Origin: Solidesulfovibrio magneticus
GTDB taxonomy: Bacteria; Desulfobacterota; Desulfovibrionia; Desulfovibrionales; Desulfovibrionaceae
Assembly: GCA_002482565.1 (NCBI GenBank)
Contig: DLGG01000094.1
Coordinates: forward strand, 909-36,198
Reading direction: 5' to 3'
DNA length: 35,290 nt
A program made the translations under genes and the position numbers. Under the pieces are notes generated by a model. That model was not told the DNA's origin and did no database searches. It saw only the letters and a program-made list of their open reading frames with translations. This document shows, one piece after another, positions 24,379-31,974 of the stretch (its first letter is position 1; each line of letters opens with the position of its first letter).

Positions 24379-26379
24379 ATGCCGTTTTTGCCCCAGCGCG
24401 TCAGCCTCAAGCTCAAGATGTTCGGCGGCACCATGGCCGTGGTGCTCTTGGTCAGCGCCGTCATCGCCATTCTGGCCCGCTGGATTCTGGTCACCAGCCT
24501 CAACCGGGAACTCGAACAGCGCGGCGTGGCCATCGGCCAGAGCATCGCCGAACGGGCCAGCGGGTTCATCCTTGACAAGGACCGGCCAAACCTCGTCAGC
24601 CTCGTCTTCGACGCCGCCCAGCTCGGCGAACGCAAGGTCCTGGTCTCCTACATCTTTATCAGCGACAACGACGGGCGCATCCTGGCCAACACCTTCATCC
24701 GCCCCTTTCCGGCCGACCTGCGCGGCATCAACCCCCTGCCTGAGAACAAGGATTACAGCATTGATCTGGTCGATTTCGACCAGTCCCAGGCCATCGACAT
24801 CGCCGTGCCCGTGCGCGAGGGCATCTACACCCTGGGCGCGGTCCATGTGGGTCTGTCCAAGACCCACATCGACTCCCTGGTCGGCAAGCTGCGCACCACC
24901 TTTCTGGGCTTCATCACGGCCGTCACCGTGGTCATGTTCCTCATTGTGCTGCGCCTGTCCAACGCCGTGGCCCGGCCGCTGTCGCGCCTGACCCAGGCCG
25001 CCGACGCCATCAGCCGGGGAAGCCTCGACGCCCCCGAGGCCATGCTGGGGCTTTCCGACGACGCCATCAAGCACTGCCAGGCCTACGCCGACACCGATCT
25101 GCCCTGCTGGCACTTCGACCAGAACCGGGGCGAGGGCGAGCCGACCAGCCAAGCCGCCTCGCGCACCTGCCGGGAGTGCCGGTTCTACCGCAAGGAGGGC
25201 GGCGGCGACGAGGTGGCCCAGCTCGCCGAGTCCTTCAGCAACATGATCTGGAGCATCCGGCTCTACCGCCGCCGGCTGCGCGAGTCCGAGGAAAAATACC
25301 GTTCGCTTTTCGACAGCAACCCCGACCCGGTCTTCGTGGTCGAAGCGGCCACCGGCCGCATCCTCGACGCAAACTCCCAGGCCGAGGCAGTCTACGGCTA
25401 CGGCCGCAAGGAATTGGTCGGCCGCGATCTGGCCGAGCTGGAACCCGACGCCGACGGCGGCGTGGCCGCCTATCTGGCCGACCGCGACGCCCCCGAGCGG
25501 GTGCTGTTTCCCAAACTGCGCCATGTGCGCAAGGACGGCGAACCGCTCTACGTCAACGTCCACGCCTGCCGCATCGCCTACCGGGCCAGGGACGCGGTCA
25601 TCGTCTCGGCCACCGACATCACCGAACTGGTGGAGAAAGACGCCCAGCTCATTCAGGCGAGCAAGATGAAGACCCTTGGCGAAATGTCCGCCGGCATCGC
25701 CCATGAGCTCAACCAGCCCTTAAACGCCATCAAGATGGGCAGCGACTATCTCAAGATGGTGGCCGAGACCGGCGGACTGCCGTCGCCCGACGCCCTGGCC
25801 GCCGTCACCGGCCAGGTCAGCGAGCAGGTGGACCGGGCCGCCGCCATCATCGGCCATCTGCGCGATTTTGGCCGCAAGTCCGAGCCCAAACTTGAATACG
25901 TGGACATCAACGAACCCATTAAGGGCGTATTTACCATCATCGGCCACGAACTGGCCCTGCAAGGCATCGAAGTGGTCCTGCGTCTGGCTGCGAACGCGCC
26001 CATCAAGGCCCACGCCAACCGCCTGGAGCAGGTGTTTTTCAACCTCGTGGTCAACGCCCGCGACGCCATGACCGACAAGGCCTGCCAGAGCGAACGGCCC
26101 CGCCGCCTGACCATCGTCTCGGCAAGCGCCGCCGGCCGGGTCACCGTGTCCGTGGCCGATACCGGCTGCGGCATTCCCGAGGCCGCCCGGCGCAAGATTT
26201 TCGAGCCCTTTTTCACCACCAAGCAAACCGGCCAGGGCATGGGCCTGGGGCTGGCCATCACCTACGGCATCGTCAAGGACTATGGCGGCGAGATCGAGAT
26301 GGAAAGCGCTCCGGACCGGGGGAGCGTTTTTCGCCTCACCTTTCCCGCCGCCCGCGACAAGATCGAGCGCAGTCCTTGA
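24379..26379 (+). CDS. Membrane sensor histidine kinase with cysteine insert (HAMP-PAS-HisKA-HATPase)
   Basis: A 666-residue kinase. Helix 1 is at about 12-37, a periplasmic sensor of about 140 residues follows, helix 2 is at about 176-198, and a HAMP-like region comes next. After it lie four cysteines, C233, C243, C264 and C267 (HCQAY, LPCWHF, TCRECRFY), and the helix then resumes as GGDEVAQLAESFSNMIWSIR. A PAS domain spans about 310-420. The HisKA box IAHELNQPLNAIK carries H442, as in NtrB/DctB-type kinases. The ATPase domain has FFNLVVNARDAM, DTGCGIPE and GMGLGLAITYGIV. It lies between the binding protein (4 nt) and the response regulator (54 nt), and so forms a three-part signalling system. 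Confidence 0.93.
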   Translation: MPFLPQRVSLKLKMFGGTMAVVLLVSAVIAILARWILVTSLNRELEQRGVAIGQSIAERASGFILDKDRPNLVSLVFDAAQLGERKVLVSYIFISDNDGRILANTFIRPFPADLRGINPLPENKDYSIDLVDFDQSQAIDIAVPVREGIYTLGAVHVGLSKTHIDSLVGKLRTTFLGFITAVTVVMFLIVLRLSNAVARPLSRLTQAADAISRGSLDAPEAMLGLSDDAIKHCQAYADTDLPCWHFDQNRGEGEPTSQAASRTCRECRFYRKEGGGDEVAQLAESFSNMIWSIRLYRRRLRESEEKYRSLFDSNPDPVFVVEAATGRILDANSQAEAVYGYGRKELVGRDLAELEPDADGGVAAYLADRDAPERVLFPKLRHVRKDGEPLYVNVHACRIAYRARDAVIVSATDITELVEKDAQLIQASKMKTLGEMSAGIAHELNQPLNAIKMGSDYLKMVAETGGLPSPDALAAVTGQVSEQVDRAAAIIGHLRDFGRKSEPKLEYVDINEPIKGVFTIIGHELALQGIEVVLRLAANAPIKAHANRLEQVFFNLVVNARDAMTDKACQSERPRRLTIVSASAAGRVTVSVADTGCGIPEAARRKIFEPFFTTKQTGQGMGLGLAITYGIVKDYGGEIEMESAPDRGSVFRLTFPAARDKIERSP

Positions 26380-26433
26380 CGCCGCGCGAGCGAGCCAGCA
26401 AAACGCCTGAACCGAGTGTTCCAGGGAGTCTTC

Positions 26434-27162
26434 ATGCGCACCATTTTGGTCATCGACGACGAACGGCCGACCCTGCAGATGTTCGAGCTCTATCTCGGGG
26501 CTTACGGCTACAAAACCCTGACCGCCGCCAGCGGCGAGGAAGGGTTGGCCGTTTTTGACGCCCATACCCCGCCCATCGTGCTCACCGACATCAAGATGCC
26601 CGGCATGGACGGCTTGCAAGTGCTGGAGGCGATCAAGGCCCGGCGGCCCGAAACCGAGGTCATCGTCATCACCGGCCACGGCGACACCGAGCTGGCCCTG
26701 GCCGCCCTGGGGCTTCGGGCCACGGATTTCATCGACAAGCCCATCCGCCGCGAGACCCTGGAAGCCGCTCTGGGCCGGGCCAACGGCCGCCTGGACATGG
26801 CCGAGGCCGCCGGCAGCGGCGGCGACGTGGCTCCCGCTTGTGAAGGGACCGTTGGCGTCATCCACATCCGAGGCAGCCTTTGCGGCGAAAGCGAACCCTA
26901 TCTGGCCAAGGCCTTTCGGGAACTCGACGACGCCGTGGGGGTGCTTTTCGACTTCACCCCCAACGCTTCGGTCAACGGGGCGGGGCTGGACGTGTTGTCC
27001 AGCGTGGCCGAAACCTGCCGGGCCACGGGCCGTCGGGCCGCCGTGTACGGCCTGGCCGAGAACTTCGTGCGCATCCTCGACCGCTTGGGTATTACCGACG
27101 TAGCCCCGCGCTTTACGGACCGGGACGAGGCCCTGGCCTATTTGACCGCGACAGCCGCGTGA
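26434..27162 (+). CDS. Response regulator with REC-STAS architecture
   Basis: A 242-residue protein. The receiver domain (1-120) has the acidic pair D8-D9, the phospho-acceptor D52 in VLTDIKMPGMDG, a conserved T in VITGHGD and a K in IDKPIRR. The C-terminal half (about 135-240) is STAS-like: VGVIHIRGSLCGE, then VLFDFTPNASVNGAGLDVLS. At the place where anti-sigma antagonists carry DSSG, with the phosphorylated Ser, this protein reads NGAG. There is no DNA-binding or enzymatic output domain, so it should act by protein contact. The ATG at 26434 with CAGGGAG upstream is preferred over a GTG at 26416. It is the last gene of the cassette with the lipoprotein and the kinase. Confidence 0.9.
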   Translation: MRTILVIDDERPTLQMFELYLGAYGYKTLTAASGEEGLAVFDAHTPPIVLTDIKMPGMDGLQVLEAIKARRPETEVIVITGHGDTELALAALGLRATDFIDKPIRRETLEAALGRANGRLDMAEAAGSGGDVAPACEGTVGVIHIRGSLCGESEPYLAKAFRELDDAVGVLFDFTPNASVNGAGLDVLSSVAETCRATGRRAAVYGLAENFVRILDRLGITDVAPRFTDRDEALAYLTATAA

Positions 27163-27477
27163 CGCGCCCCTTGAAAAGGGCGATTCTATTTCAAGAAAAC
27201 AGTTGGTTTCAGCTGTTGCCCGGGTCTCCCCGACCCTTTTGCCGGCGCGGCGCAACCGGTCCGGTCGCCTCGAAGCGCCATGGCGGGCCGATCTTCGGCC
27301 GGAGCATGGTTGCGGTTTAAGGCGGCCGGTAACGCTTGATATTCCGGCCTGTTCCTGGCTTGTCGCGGAGGGTCCGCCTGGCGTCGGTTTTTCCGGCGAG
27401 CCCGGGGCGCGAACAGACGTTTACAGGCCGGCGCGCCGCCAGTATACTGACGGCCACCGAAACGGAGGCAAGGCGGC
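27163..27477. other. Gene-free interval after the signalling cassette
   Basis: I see no convincing coding frame here on either strand. A short hairpin, CGCCC-N8-GGGCG, follows the response-regulator stop at about 27165 without a clear U-run. The far end holds a good sigma70-type promoter, listed separately, and a GGAGG for the next gene. Confidence 0.5.
27420..27448 (+). promoter_or_regulatory. Sigma70-type promoter
   Basis: TTTACA (27420-27425) and TATACT (27443-27448) are spaced by 17 nt, each with five of six consensus bases. Transcription would start about 27455, just before the GGAGG at 27464-27468 of the small membrane-protein gene. It probably also drives the secreted-protein gene downstream. 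Confidence 0.6.
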
Positions 27478-27795
27478 GTGCGACATCCTGGCGACGCACT
27501 TGGCCGGGGCTGCCTGCTGGTCAGCCTGGCGGCGCTTTGGGCCATGCTCGCCATGCGGCTCTATGTCGTGTGGCGCGATGGGATGTGGCTGGCCTGGCCC
27601 ATGGGCGACGTGCTGCCCGACGGCTTGGTGCGGCGGATATTCGCCTTGCCGGACGGGGGGCCGCGAGACGCCCTGGTCTGGCTCCTGCGCCAGGACGCCC
27701 TGTACTGGGTCGCGGCTGTCTGTCTCGTGCTGTGGCTGCTTGCCGCCCCGGGCCGGTCCGCGCCCGGCGGCGATGACGACGAATTATCCCGGTAA
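27478..27795 (+). CDS. Small membrane protein of unknown function
   Basis: A 105-residue protein from a GTG start with GGAGG 9 nt upstream and a good promoter further up. It has a hydrophobic helix near the N-terminus (CLLVSLAALWAMLAMRLYVV) and another near the C-terminus (ALYWVAAVCLVLWLLAA), joined by a hydrophilic loop rich in Trp, Pro and Asp. It ends in a charged tail, GGDDDELSR. I do not recognise a family. It precedes the secreted-protein gene by 38 nt and may be co-transcribed with it. Expression signals support a real gene, though a spurious frame cannot be excluded. Confidence 0.6.
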   Translation: MRHPGDALGRGCLLVSLAALWAMLAMRLYVVWRDGMWLAWPMGDVLPDGLVRRIFALPDGGPRDALVWLLRQDALYWVAAVCLVLWLLAAPGRSAPGGDDDELSR

Positions 27796-27833
27796 CGACC
27801 GATTGCCGACGTCGCGTCAAGGAGGTTTGATTG

Positions 27834-28142
27834 ATGCGCGCGTTTTTGCTGCTGCTTATGCTCACGGCTTTCGCCGCTTCCGCCCTGGCCGCCGAGACTG
27901 TGTCCCTGACCGGACGGGTGACGGGCGTGAAGCAATATCCGCAAAAGGAAACCATCTGCCTGGCCTTTGAAGCCAAGGACAAAAAGACCTACCTCATCTG
28001 CGACGACGTGACTTCCAAGGACGTCATCGAGAAGCTTTTCGACCTGGGCAAGAAAGACGCCGACTGCCGCATCGACGGCACGGTGGCCAAGAAGGCCGAC
28101 GAGGTCTATCTCAACATCACCGGCGTGGGGCAGGGGGGCTAG
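27834..28142 (+). CDS. Small secreted protein, OB-fold-like, unknown function
   Basis: A 102-residue protein with a clear Sec signal peptide (MRAFLLLLMLTAFAASALAA, cut after about residue 20). The mature part starts ETVSLTGRVTGVKQYPQKE and holds three cysteines (TICLAF, LICDD, ADCRID). A strand-rich pattern ending in VYLNITGVGQGG suggests a small OB-fold, as in many bacterial periplasmic proteins; this is inference. GGAGG (27821-27825) lies 8 nt before the ATG at 27834, which I prefer over a TTG three bases earlier. Its stop overlaps that of the convergent PNPOx-like gene. Unlike its neighbours it is lysine-rich and should be periplasmic. Confidence 0.8.
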   Translation: MRAFLLLLMLTAFAASALAAETVSLTGRVTGVKQYPQKETICLAFEAKDKKTYLICDDVTSKDVIEKLFDLGKKDADCRIDGTVAKKADEVYLNITGVGQGG

Positions 28143-28609
28143 CGTCGCTGTCCCGTTGCTGCTGTCGCGGACGCCTCGTCGAGGCTGGTCAAATAGGCCG
28201 CATCGGTCGGGCCTGTCAGGAGCAGATAGGACGTGACCTGCAGCCGGATGAGGGCGATTTCCGGTCGCGCCAACAGGCCGGCCAGATGCGGGTGGCGGCG
28301 GCCCAATGCCTCGAACCCGGCCTGACGTTGCGCCTGGGTTCCCGGCTCGTGGCGGCCGGCCAACGTCAGGGCGCGCACGCTTCCCCGGTCCAGGGCCGTT
28401 TCCCGGTCGTCGATCAGCAGCGAAATCCTGGGGTCCGCAAGGATGTTGCGCCACTTGCGCGTGTCGGGCAAAGTGGCCATGACCAAGCACGACGGGCTTT
28501 CGACGGCAAAGGCCATAAGCGAGGTCAGCGGCCCTTCGGGGCCAGCGGTGGCCAAAACGCCCAGGGAGGCGTCGGCCAGCAGTTGCCGGATGGCGGCTGC
28601 GGCGTTCAT
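28139..28609 (-). CDS. PNPOx-like FMN-binding split-barrel protein
   Basis: A 156-residue protein of the pyridoxamine-5'-phosphate-oxidase-like fold. The N-terminal strand pattern LADASLGVLATAGPEGPLTS is typical, followed by SPSCLVMATLPDTRKWRNIL and DPRISLLIDDRE. The rest matches small FMN- or haem-binding members (HugZ-like) rather than PdxH, since the PdxH substrate motifs are absent. I chose the ATG at 28609 because AAGGAG lies about 10 nt before it; a longer in-frame start at 28672 has no family sequence. It is convergent with the secreted-protein gene, with overlapping stops, and divergent from ispG. Cofactor and substrate are unknown. Confidence 0.85.
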   Translation of the reverse strand: MNAAAAIRQLLADASLGVLATAGPEGPLTSLMAFAVESPSCLVMATLPDTRKWRNILADPRISLLIDDRETALDRGSVRALTLAGRHEPGTQAQRQAGFEALGRRHPHLAGLLARPEIALIRLQVTSYLLLTGPTDAAYLTSLDEASATAATGQRR

Positions 28610-28691
28610 GTCTGGTAAGCTCCTTGACTCGTGCGGCTGCCGGGGCGACATGTCCGGCCAAACCCGGATCAACTCTTAACCCAAACTCCCC

Positions 28692-29795
28692 ATGCAAGAA
28701 ACCCTGCCTCTTTCGCCGCGTCGCCGGACCCGGACCGTACGCGTCGGCGCGGTCGGCGTCGGCGGCGACAATCCCGTGCGTGTCCAGAGCATGACCAACA
28801 CCGACACCCGGGACGTGGACGCCACCCTGGCCCAAATCCAGGCCTTGACCGCGGCCGGCTGCGAGATCGTGCGCCTGGCCGTCCTCGACGAGGCCGCCGC
28901 CAAGGCCCTTGCCGCCATCCGCGCCGCCACCAAAGTCCCGCTCGTGGCCGACATCCATTTCGACCACCGCCTGGCCGTGGCCGCCCTGGAAGCCGGGGTG
29001 GACGCGCTGCGCATCAATCCCGGCAACATCGGCTCCGAGGCCGCCGTGGATACGGTGGTGGCGGCGGCCAAGGCCCATGGCGCGCCCATTCGCATCGGCG
29101 TCAACTCCGGCTCCGTGGCCAAGCATCTGCTCAAGAAATACGGCGGCCCGACCGCCCAGGCCATGGTGGAAAGCGCCCTGGAGCACATCGCCCTGCTTAA
29201 CGCCCGGGATTTTCACGACATCAAGGTGTCGCTCAAGTCCTCGTCGGTGCTGCGCACCATCGCCGCTTACCGTCTGCTGGCCGACAAGGTCGATTATCCG
29301 CTGCACATCGGCGTCACCGAGGCCGGAACCCCCATGCGCGGCGCGGTCAAATCCGCCGTTGGCCTGGGCGTGCTTCTGGCCGAGGGCATCGGCGACACCC
29401 TGCGCGTGTCGCTGACCGGCGATCCGGTGACGGAAATCGGCGTGGCCTACGAGATCCTGCGCTCCCTTGAACTGCGCGCGCGCGGCCCGGAAATCATCTC
29501 CTGCCCGACTTGCGGGCGCACCGAGATCGATCTCGTCGGCCTGGCCGAGGCCGTGGAGGAGCGCTTGCGCGGCGTGCCCGAAATATTCACCGTCGCCGTC
29601 ATGGGCTGCGTGGTCAACGGCCCGGGCGAGGCCCGCGAGGCCGACATCGGCATCGCCGGCGGCCGCGATTGCGGCATCATCTTCCGCAAAGGCGAGATCC
29701 TCGGCAAGGTGCGCGGCGCGGACAAGCTTATTCCCGCCTTCATGGACGAACTGGAACGCTTCATTACCGAAAAAAAGGAATCCCCATGCGACTGA
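28692..29795 (+). CDS. ispG: 4-hydroxy-3-methylbut-2-enyl-diphosphate synthase IspG (GcpE)
   Basis: IspG converts MEcPP to HMBPP in the MEP isoprenoid pathway, using a [4Fe-4S] cluster. The 367-residue product is of the usual short bacterial type. It begins with RRRTRTVRVGAVGVGGDNPV and PVRVQSMTNTDTRD, has ADIHFDHRLA and LRINPGNIG in the TIM barrel, and the cluster cysteines in CPTCGRTE and MGCVVNGPGEAREADIGIAG. No good Shine-Dalgarno precedes the ATG at 28692, but the N-terminus fits the family. Its stop lies inside the proS coding region (10-nt overlap), so the two are coupled, an arrangement seen in other deltaproteobacteria. Confidence 0.96.
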   Translation: MQETLPLSPRRRTRTVRVGAVGVGGDNPVRVQSMTNTDTRDVDATLAQIQALTAAGCEIVRLAVLDEAAAKALAAIRAATKVPLVADIHFDHRLAVAALEAGVDALRINPGNIGSEAAVDTVVAAAKAHGAPIRIGVNSGSVAKHLLKKYGGPTAQAMVESALEHIALLNARDFHDIKVSLKSSSVLRTIAAYRLLADKVDYPLHIGVTEAGTPMRGAVKSAVGLGVLLAEGIGDTLRVSLTGDPVTEIGVAYEILRSLELRARGPEIISCPTCGRTEIDLVGLAEAVEERLRGVPEIFTVAVMGCVVNGPGEAREADIGIAGGRDCGIIFRKGEILGKVRGADKLIPAFMDELERFITEKKESPCD

Positions 29796-31513
29796 GCCGC
29801 TACTACGCCCCCACCCTGAAAGAGACTCCGGCCGAAGCCGAGGTCATAAGCCACAAGCTGCTGCTGCGCGCCGGCATGATCCGCAAACTCACGGCCGGCA
29901 TCTATACCTACCTTCCCCTGGGGCTTAAGGCGCTCAACAACGTCGCCAAGATCGTGCGCGAGGAAATGGACCGGGCCGGGGCGCTGGAAATCCTCATGCC
30001 CGCCGTGCAGCCCGCCGACCTCTGGAAGGAATCCGGCCGCTGGGACTTCTACGGCCGGGAGCTGCTGCGCTTCGTCGACCGCCACGACCGGGAATCGTGC
30101 CTGGGACCCACCCACGAGGAAGTCGTCACCGACCTCGTGCGCCACGAGATCCGTTCCTACCGCCAGCTGCCGGTCAATCTCTACCAGATTCAGACCAAGT
30201 TCCGCGACGAAATCCGCCCCCGCTTTGGCCTCATGCGCGGCCGCGAGTTCGTCATGAAGGACGCCTACTCCTTTGACAAGGACGACGCCGGGGCCGACGC
30301 CAGCTACTGGGGCATGTACGAAGCCTATGCCCGTATTTTTAAGCGCCTGGGTCTCAAGTTCCGGGCCGTGGCCGCCGACTCCGGGGCCATCGGCGGTTCG
30401 TTCTCCCACGAATTCATGGTGCTGGCCGACACCGGCGAGGACACCATCGTGGCCTGCCCGGCCTGCGACTACGGGGCCAACGTCGAAAAGGCCGAGGCCA
30501 TCTGTCCGCCGGCCGGCGACGTCGCCCCTTGCCCCGCCGCCGAGAAGATCGCCACCCCGGGCCAGCACACCGTCGAGGAAGTGGCCGCTTTCCTAAAGGT
30601 CCCGGCCGCTTCCGTCATCAAGACGCTGCTCTACGTGGCCGACGGCAAGACCGTGGCCGCCCTGGTGCGCGGCGACCGCGAACTCAATGAAGTGAAATTC
30701 AAAAACCTCCTGGACGCCAAGGAAGACCTCCGCCTGGCCACCCCCGAGGAAGTCACGGCCGCCACCGGCGCGCCCGTGGGCTTTGCCGGCCCTGTCGGGC
30801 TGTCCCTGCCTGTCTACGCCGACCGCGAACTGGCCTTGGCCAATGACTGGGTGGTCGGGGCCAACGCCGCCGACGCCCACCTGATCCATGTGGATCTCGG
30901 CCGCGACGCCAAAATCGTCTCGTTTACCGACCTGCGCGAGGTCGCCCCGGGCGATCCCTGCCCCAAGTGCGGCGCGCTGCTCGATTTCACCAAGGGCATC
31001 GAGGTCGGCCACGTCTTCAAGCTGGGCCTGAAATACTCCAAGGCCCTAAACGCCACCTTCCTGGATGAAGCCGGCAAGGAACAGTTCATGATCATGGGCT
31101 GCTACGGCATCGGCGTGTCGCGCATCGTGGCCTCGGCCATCGAACAAAATCACGACGACGGCGGCATCGTCTTCCCGCCCACCATCGCTCCCTTCGAAGC
31201 GGCGCTTATCAACTTGAGCCCCAAGGACGAAACCGCCTGCGCCAAGGCCGACGAAATCTACGCCGCCCTGACCGCCGCCGGCATCGAGACGCTGCTCGAC
31301 GACCGCGACGAACGCCCGGGCGTCAAGTTCAAGGACGCCGACCTCATGGGACACCCCATCCAGCTGACCCTGGGCGGCAAGGGGCTGGCTCGGGGCATCG
31401 TCGAGACCAAGGACCGTCGCACCGGCGAGAAGGGTGAACTGCCCCTGGAAGGCTTTTTCGAAGCCTTCACGGCCTGGCGCGCCGGCGTGCGTGAAGGCTG
31501 GGGCCTGGAGTAG
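29786..31513 (+). CDS. proS: Prolyl-tRNA synthetase ProS
   Basis: A class II aminoacyl-tRNA synthetase that charges tRNA-Pro. The 575-residue product is the bacterial form with an editing (INS, YbaK-like) domain, at about residues 240-400, between the motif regions. N-terminal KLTAGIYTYLPLGLKAL, motif 2 FRDEIRPRFGLMRGREFVMK, and motif 3 GCYGIGVSRIVASAIEQN are all present, followed by an anticodon-binding domain. The ATG at 29786 follows AAAAAAGGAA and overlaps the end of ispG; the long frame upstream is antiparallel-frame noise inside ispG. GC-rich palindromes follow the stop. Confidence 0.97.
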   Translation: MRLSRYYAPTLKETPAEAEVISHKLLLRAGMIRKLTAGIYTYLPLGLKALNNVAKIVREEMDRAGALEILMPAVQPADLWKESGRWDFYGRELLRFVDRHDRESCLGPTHEEVVTDLVRHEIRSYRQLPVNLYQIQTKFRDEIRPRFGLMRGREFVMKDAYSFDKDDAGADASYWGMYEAYARIFKRLGLKFRAVAADSGAIGGSFSHEFMVLADTGEDTIVACPACDYGANVEKAEAICPPAGDVAPCPAAEKIATPGQHTVEEVAAFLKVPAASVIKTLLYVADGKTVAALVRGDRELNEVKFKNLLDAKEDLRLATPEEVTAATGAPVGFAGPVGLSLPVYADRELALANDWVVGANAADAHLIHVDLGRDAKIVSFTDLREVAPGDPCPKCGALLDFTKGIEVGHVFKLGLKYSKALNATFLDEAGKEQFMIMGCYGIGVSRIVASAIEQNHDDGGIVFPPTIAPFEAALINLSPKDETACAKADEIYAALTAAGIETLLDDRDERPGVKFKDADLMGHPIQLTLGGKGLARGIVETKDRRTGEKGELPLEGFFEAFTAWRAGVREGWGLE

Positions 31514-31570
31514 GGGCGTAGAGGGAGTAGAGAGAACGGGGAAGAGGGACGCGAAGGCGAAGGCGAAGAC

Positions 31571-31618
31571 TGGGGCGCTGCCCCAGGCCCCGCCGGGGGG
31601 CTCAGCCCCCCGGACCCC
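31571..31618. repeat. GC-rich palindrome pair, family copy 1
   Basis: Two hairpins lie side by side: TGGGGC-GCT-GCCCCA (31571-31585) and CCGGGGGGC-TCA-GCCCCCCGG (31593-31613). The second has flanks CCCCG and ACCCC. In reverse orientation it matches the elements at 31906-31938 and 33242-33275, so it belongs to a repeated intergenic family. It may also end proS transcription. Confidence 0.7.
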
Positions 31619-31691
31619 CGACTTGGGGGCGGTCAGGCGCATGGGGCGGCGGAAGACAGCGGCAGGGTTGCGCGCGCTGCCGCGCGAAGAT

Positions 31692-31759
31692 GGGGTCGGA
31701 ATTTTGGCCGGGAATCTCGGCGCGGGAGCGCCGTTATCCCCGGCCAAAATCCCGACCCC
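31692..31759. repeat. Long imperfect inverted repeat
   Basis: Arms of 21 nt at 31692-31712 and 31739-31759 match at 20 positions. The left arm starts GGGGTCGG and ends GGCCGGG. The central loop carries a further small hairpin, CGGCGC-GGGA-GCGCCG. No coding potential is visible. Confidence 0.65.
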
Positions 31760-31768
31760 AACCGGCCC

Positions 31769-31789
31769 TCGGCCCCGAAGCGGGGCCGA
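31769..31789. repeat. Perfect 9-bp hairpin
   Basis: TCGGCCCCG-AAG-CGGGGCCGA forms a perfect stem-loop directly after the long inverted repeat. It is part of the palindrome cluster between proS and the DUF190 gene. Confidence 0.6.
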
Positions 31790-31852
31790 ATGGGTGGAGA
31801 AAGAACAACCAGATATTAATGGCATGATCATGGCCTCTGGAATCCCTTGATT

Positions 31853-31899
31853 GGGGGCGCTGTCGCGGCGCGGGCTTCCCGCGCCGCGACAGCGCCCCC
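31853..31899. repeat. Perfect 22-bp palindrome
   Basis: Arms 31853-31874 and 31878-31899 are exact reverse complements, separated only by CTT. The left arm starts GGGGGCGCTGTC and ends GGCGCGGG. A stem of this strength would stop or pause transcription and can extrude as a cruciform. No U-run follows. Confidence 0.8.
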
Positions 31900-31905
31900 A
31901 GGCAA

Positions 31906-31938
31906 GGGGGTCCGGGGGGGATTATCCCCCCCGGCGGG
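31906..31938. repeat. GC-rich palindrome, family copy 2
   Basis: GGGGGTCC is followed by a G-run, an ATTAT loop and a C-run; CCGGGGGGG pairs with CCCCCCCGG (31912-31934). Flanks match the reverse complement of the 31588-31618 element. It ends 36 nt before the DUF190-CBS start codon, so it lies in that gene's leader. Confidence 0.7.
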
Positions 31939-31974
31939 CGCGGGCAGAGCCCGCTTGCTTACCATGGAGCATCT

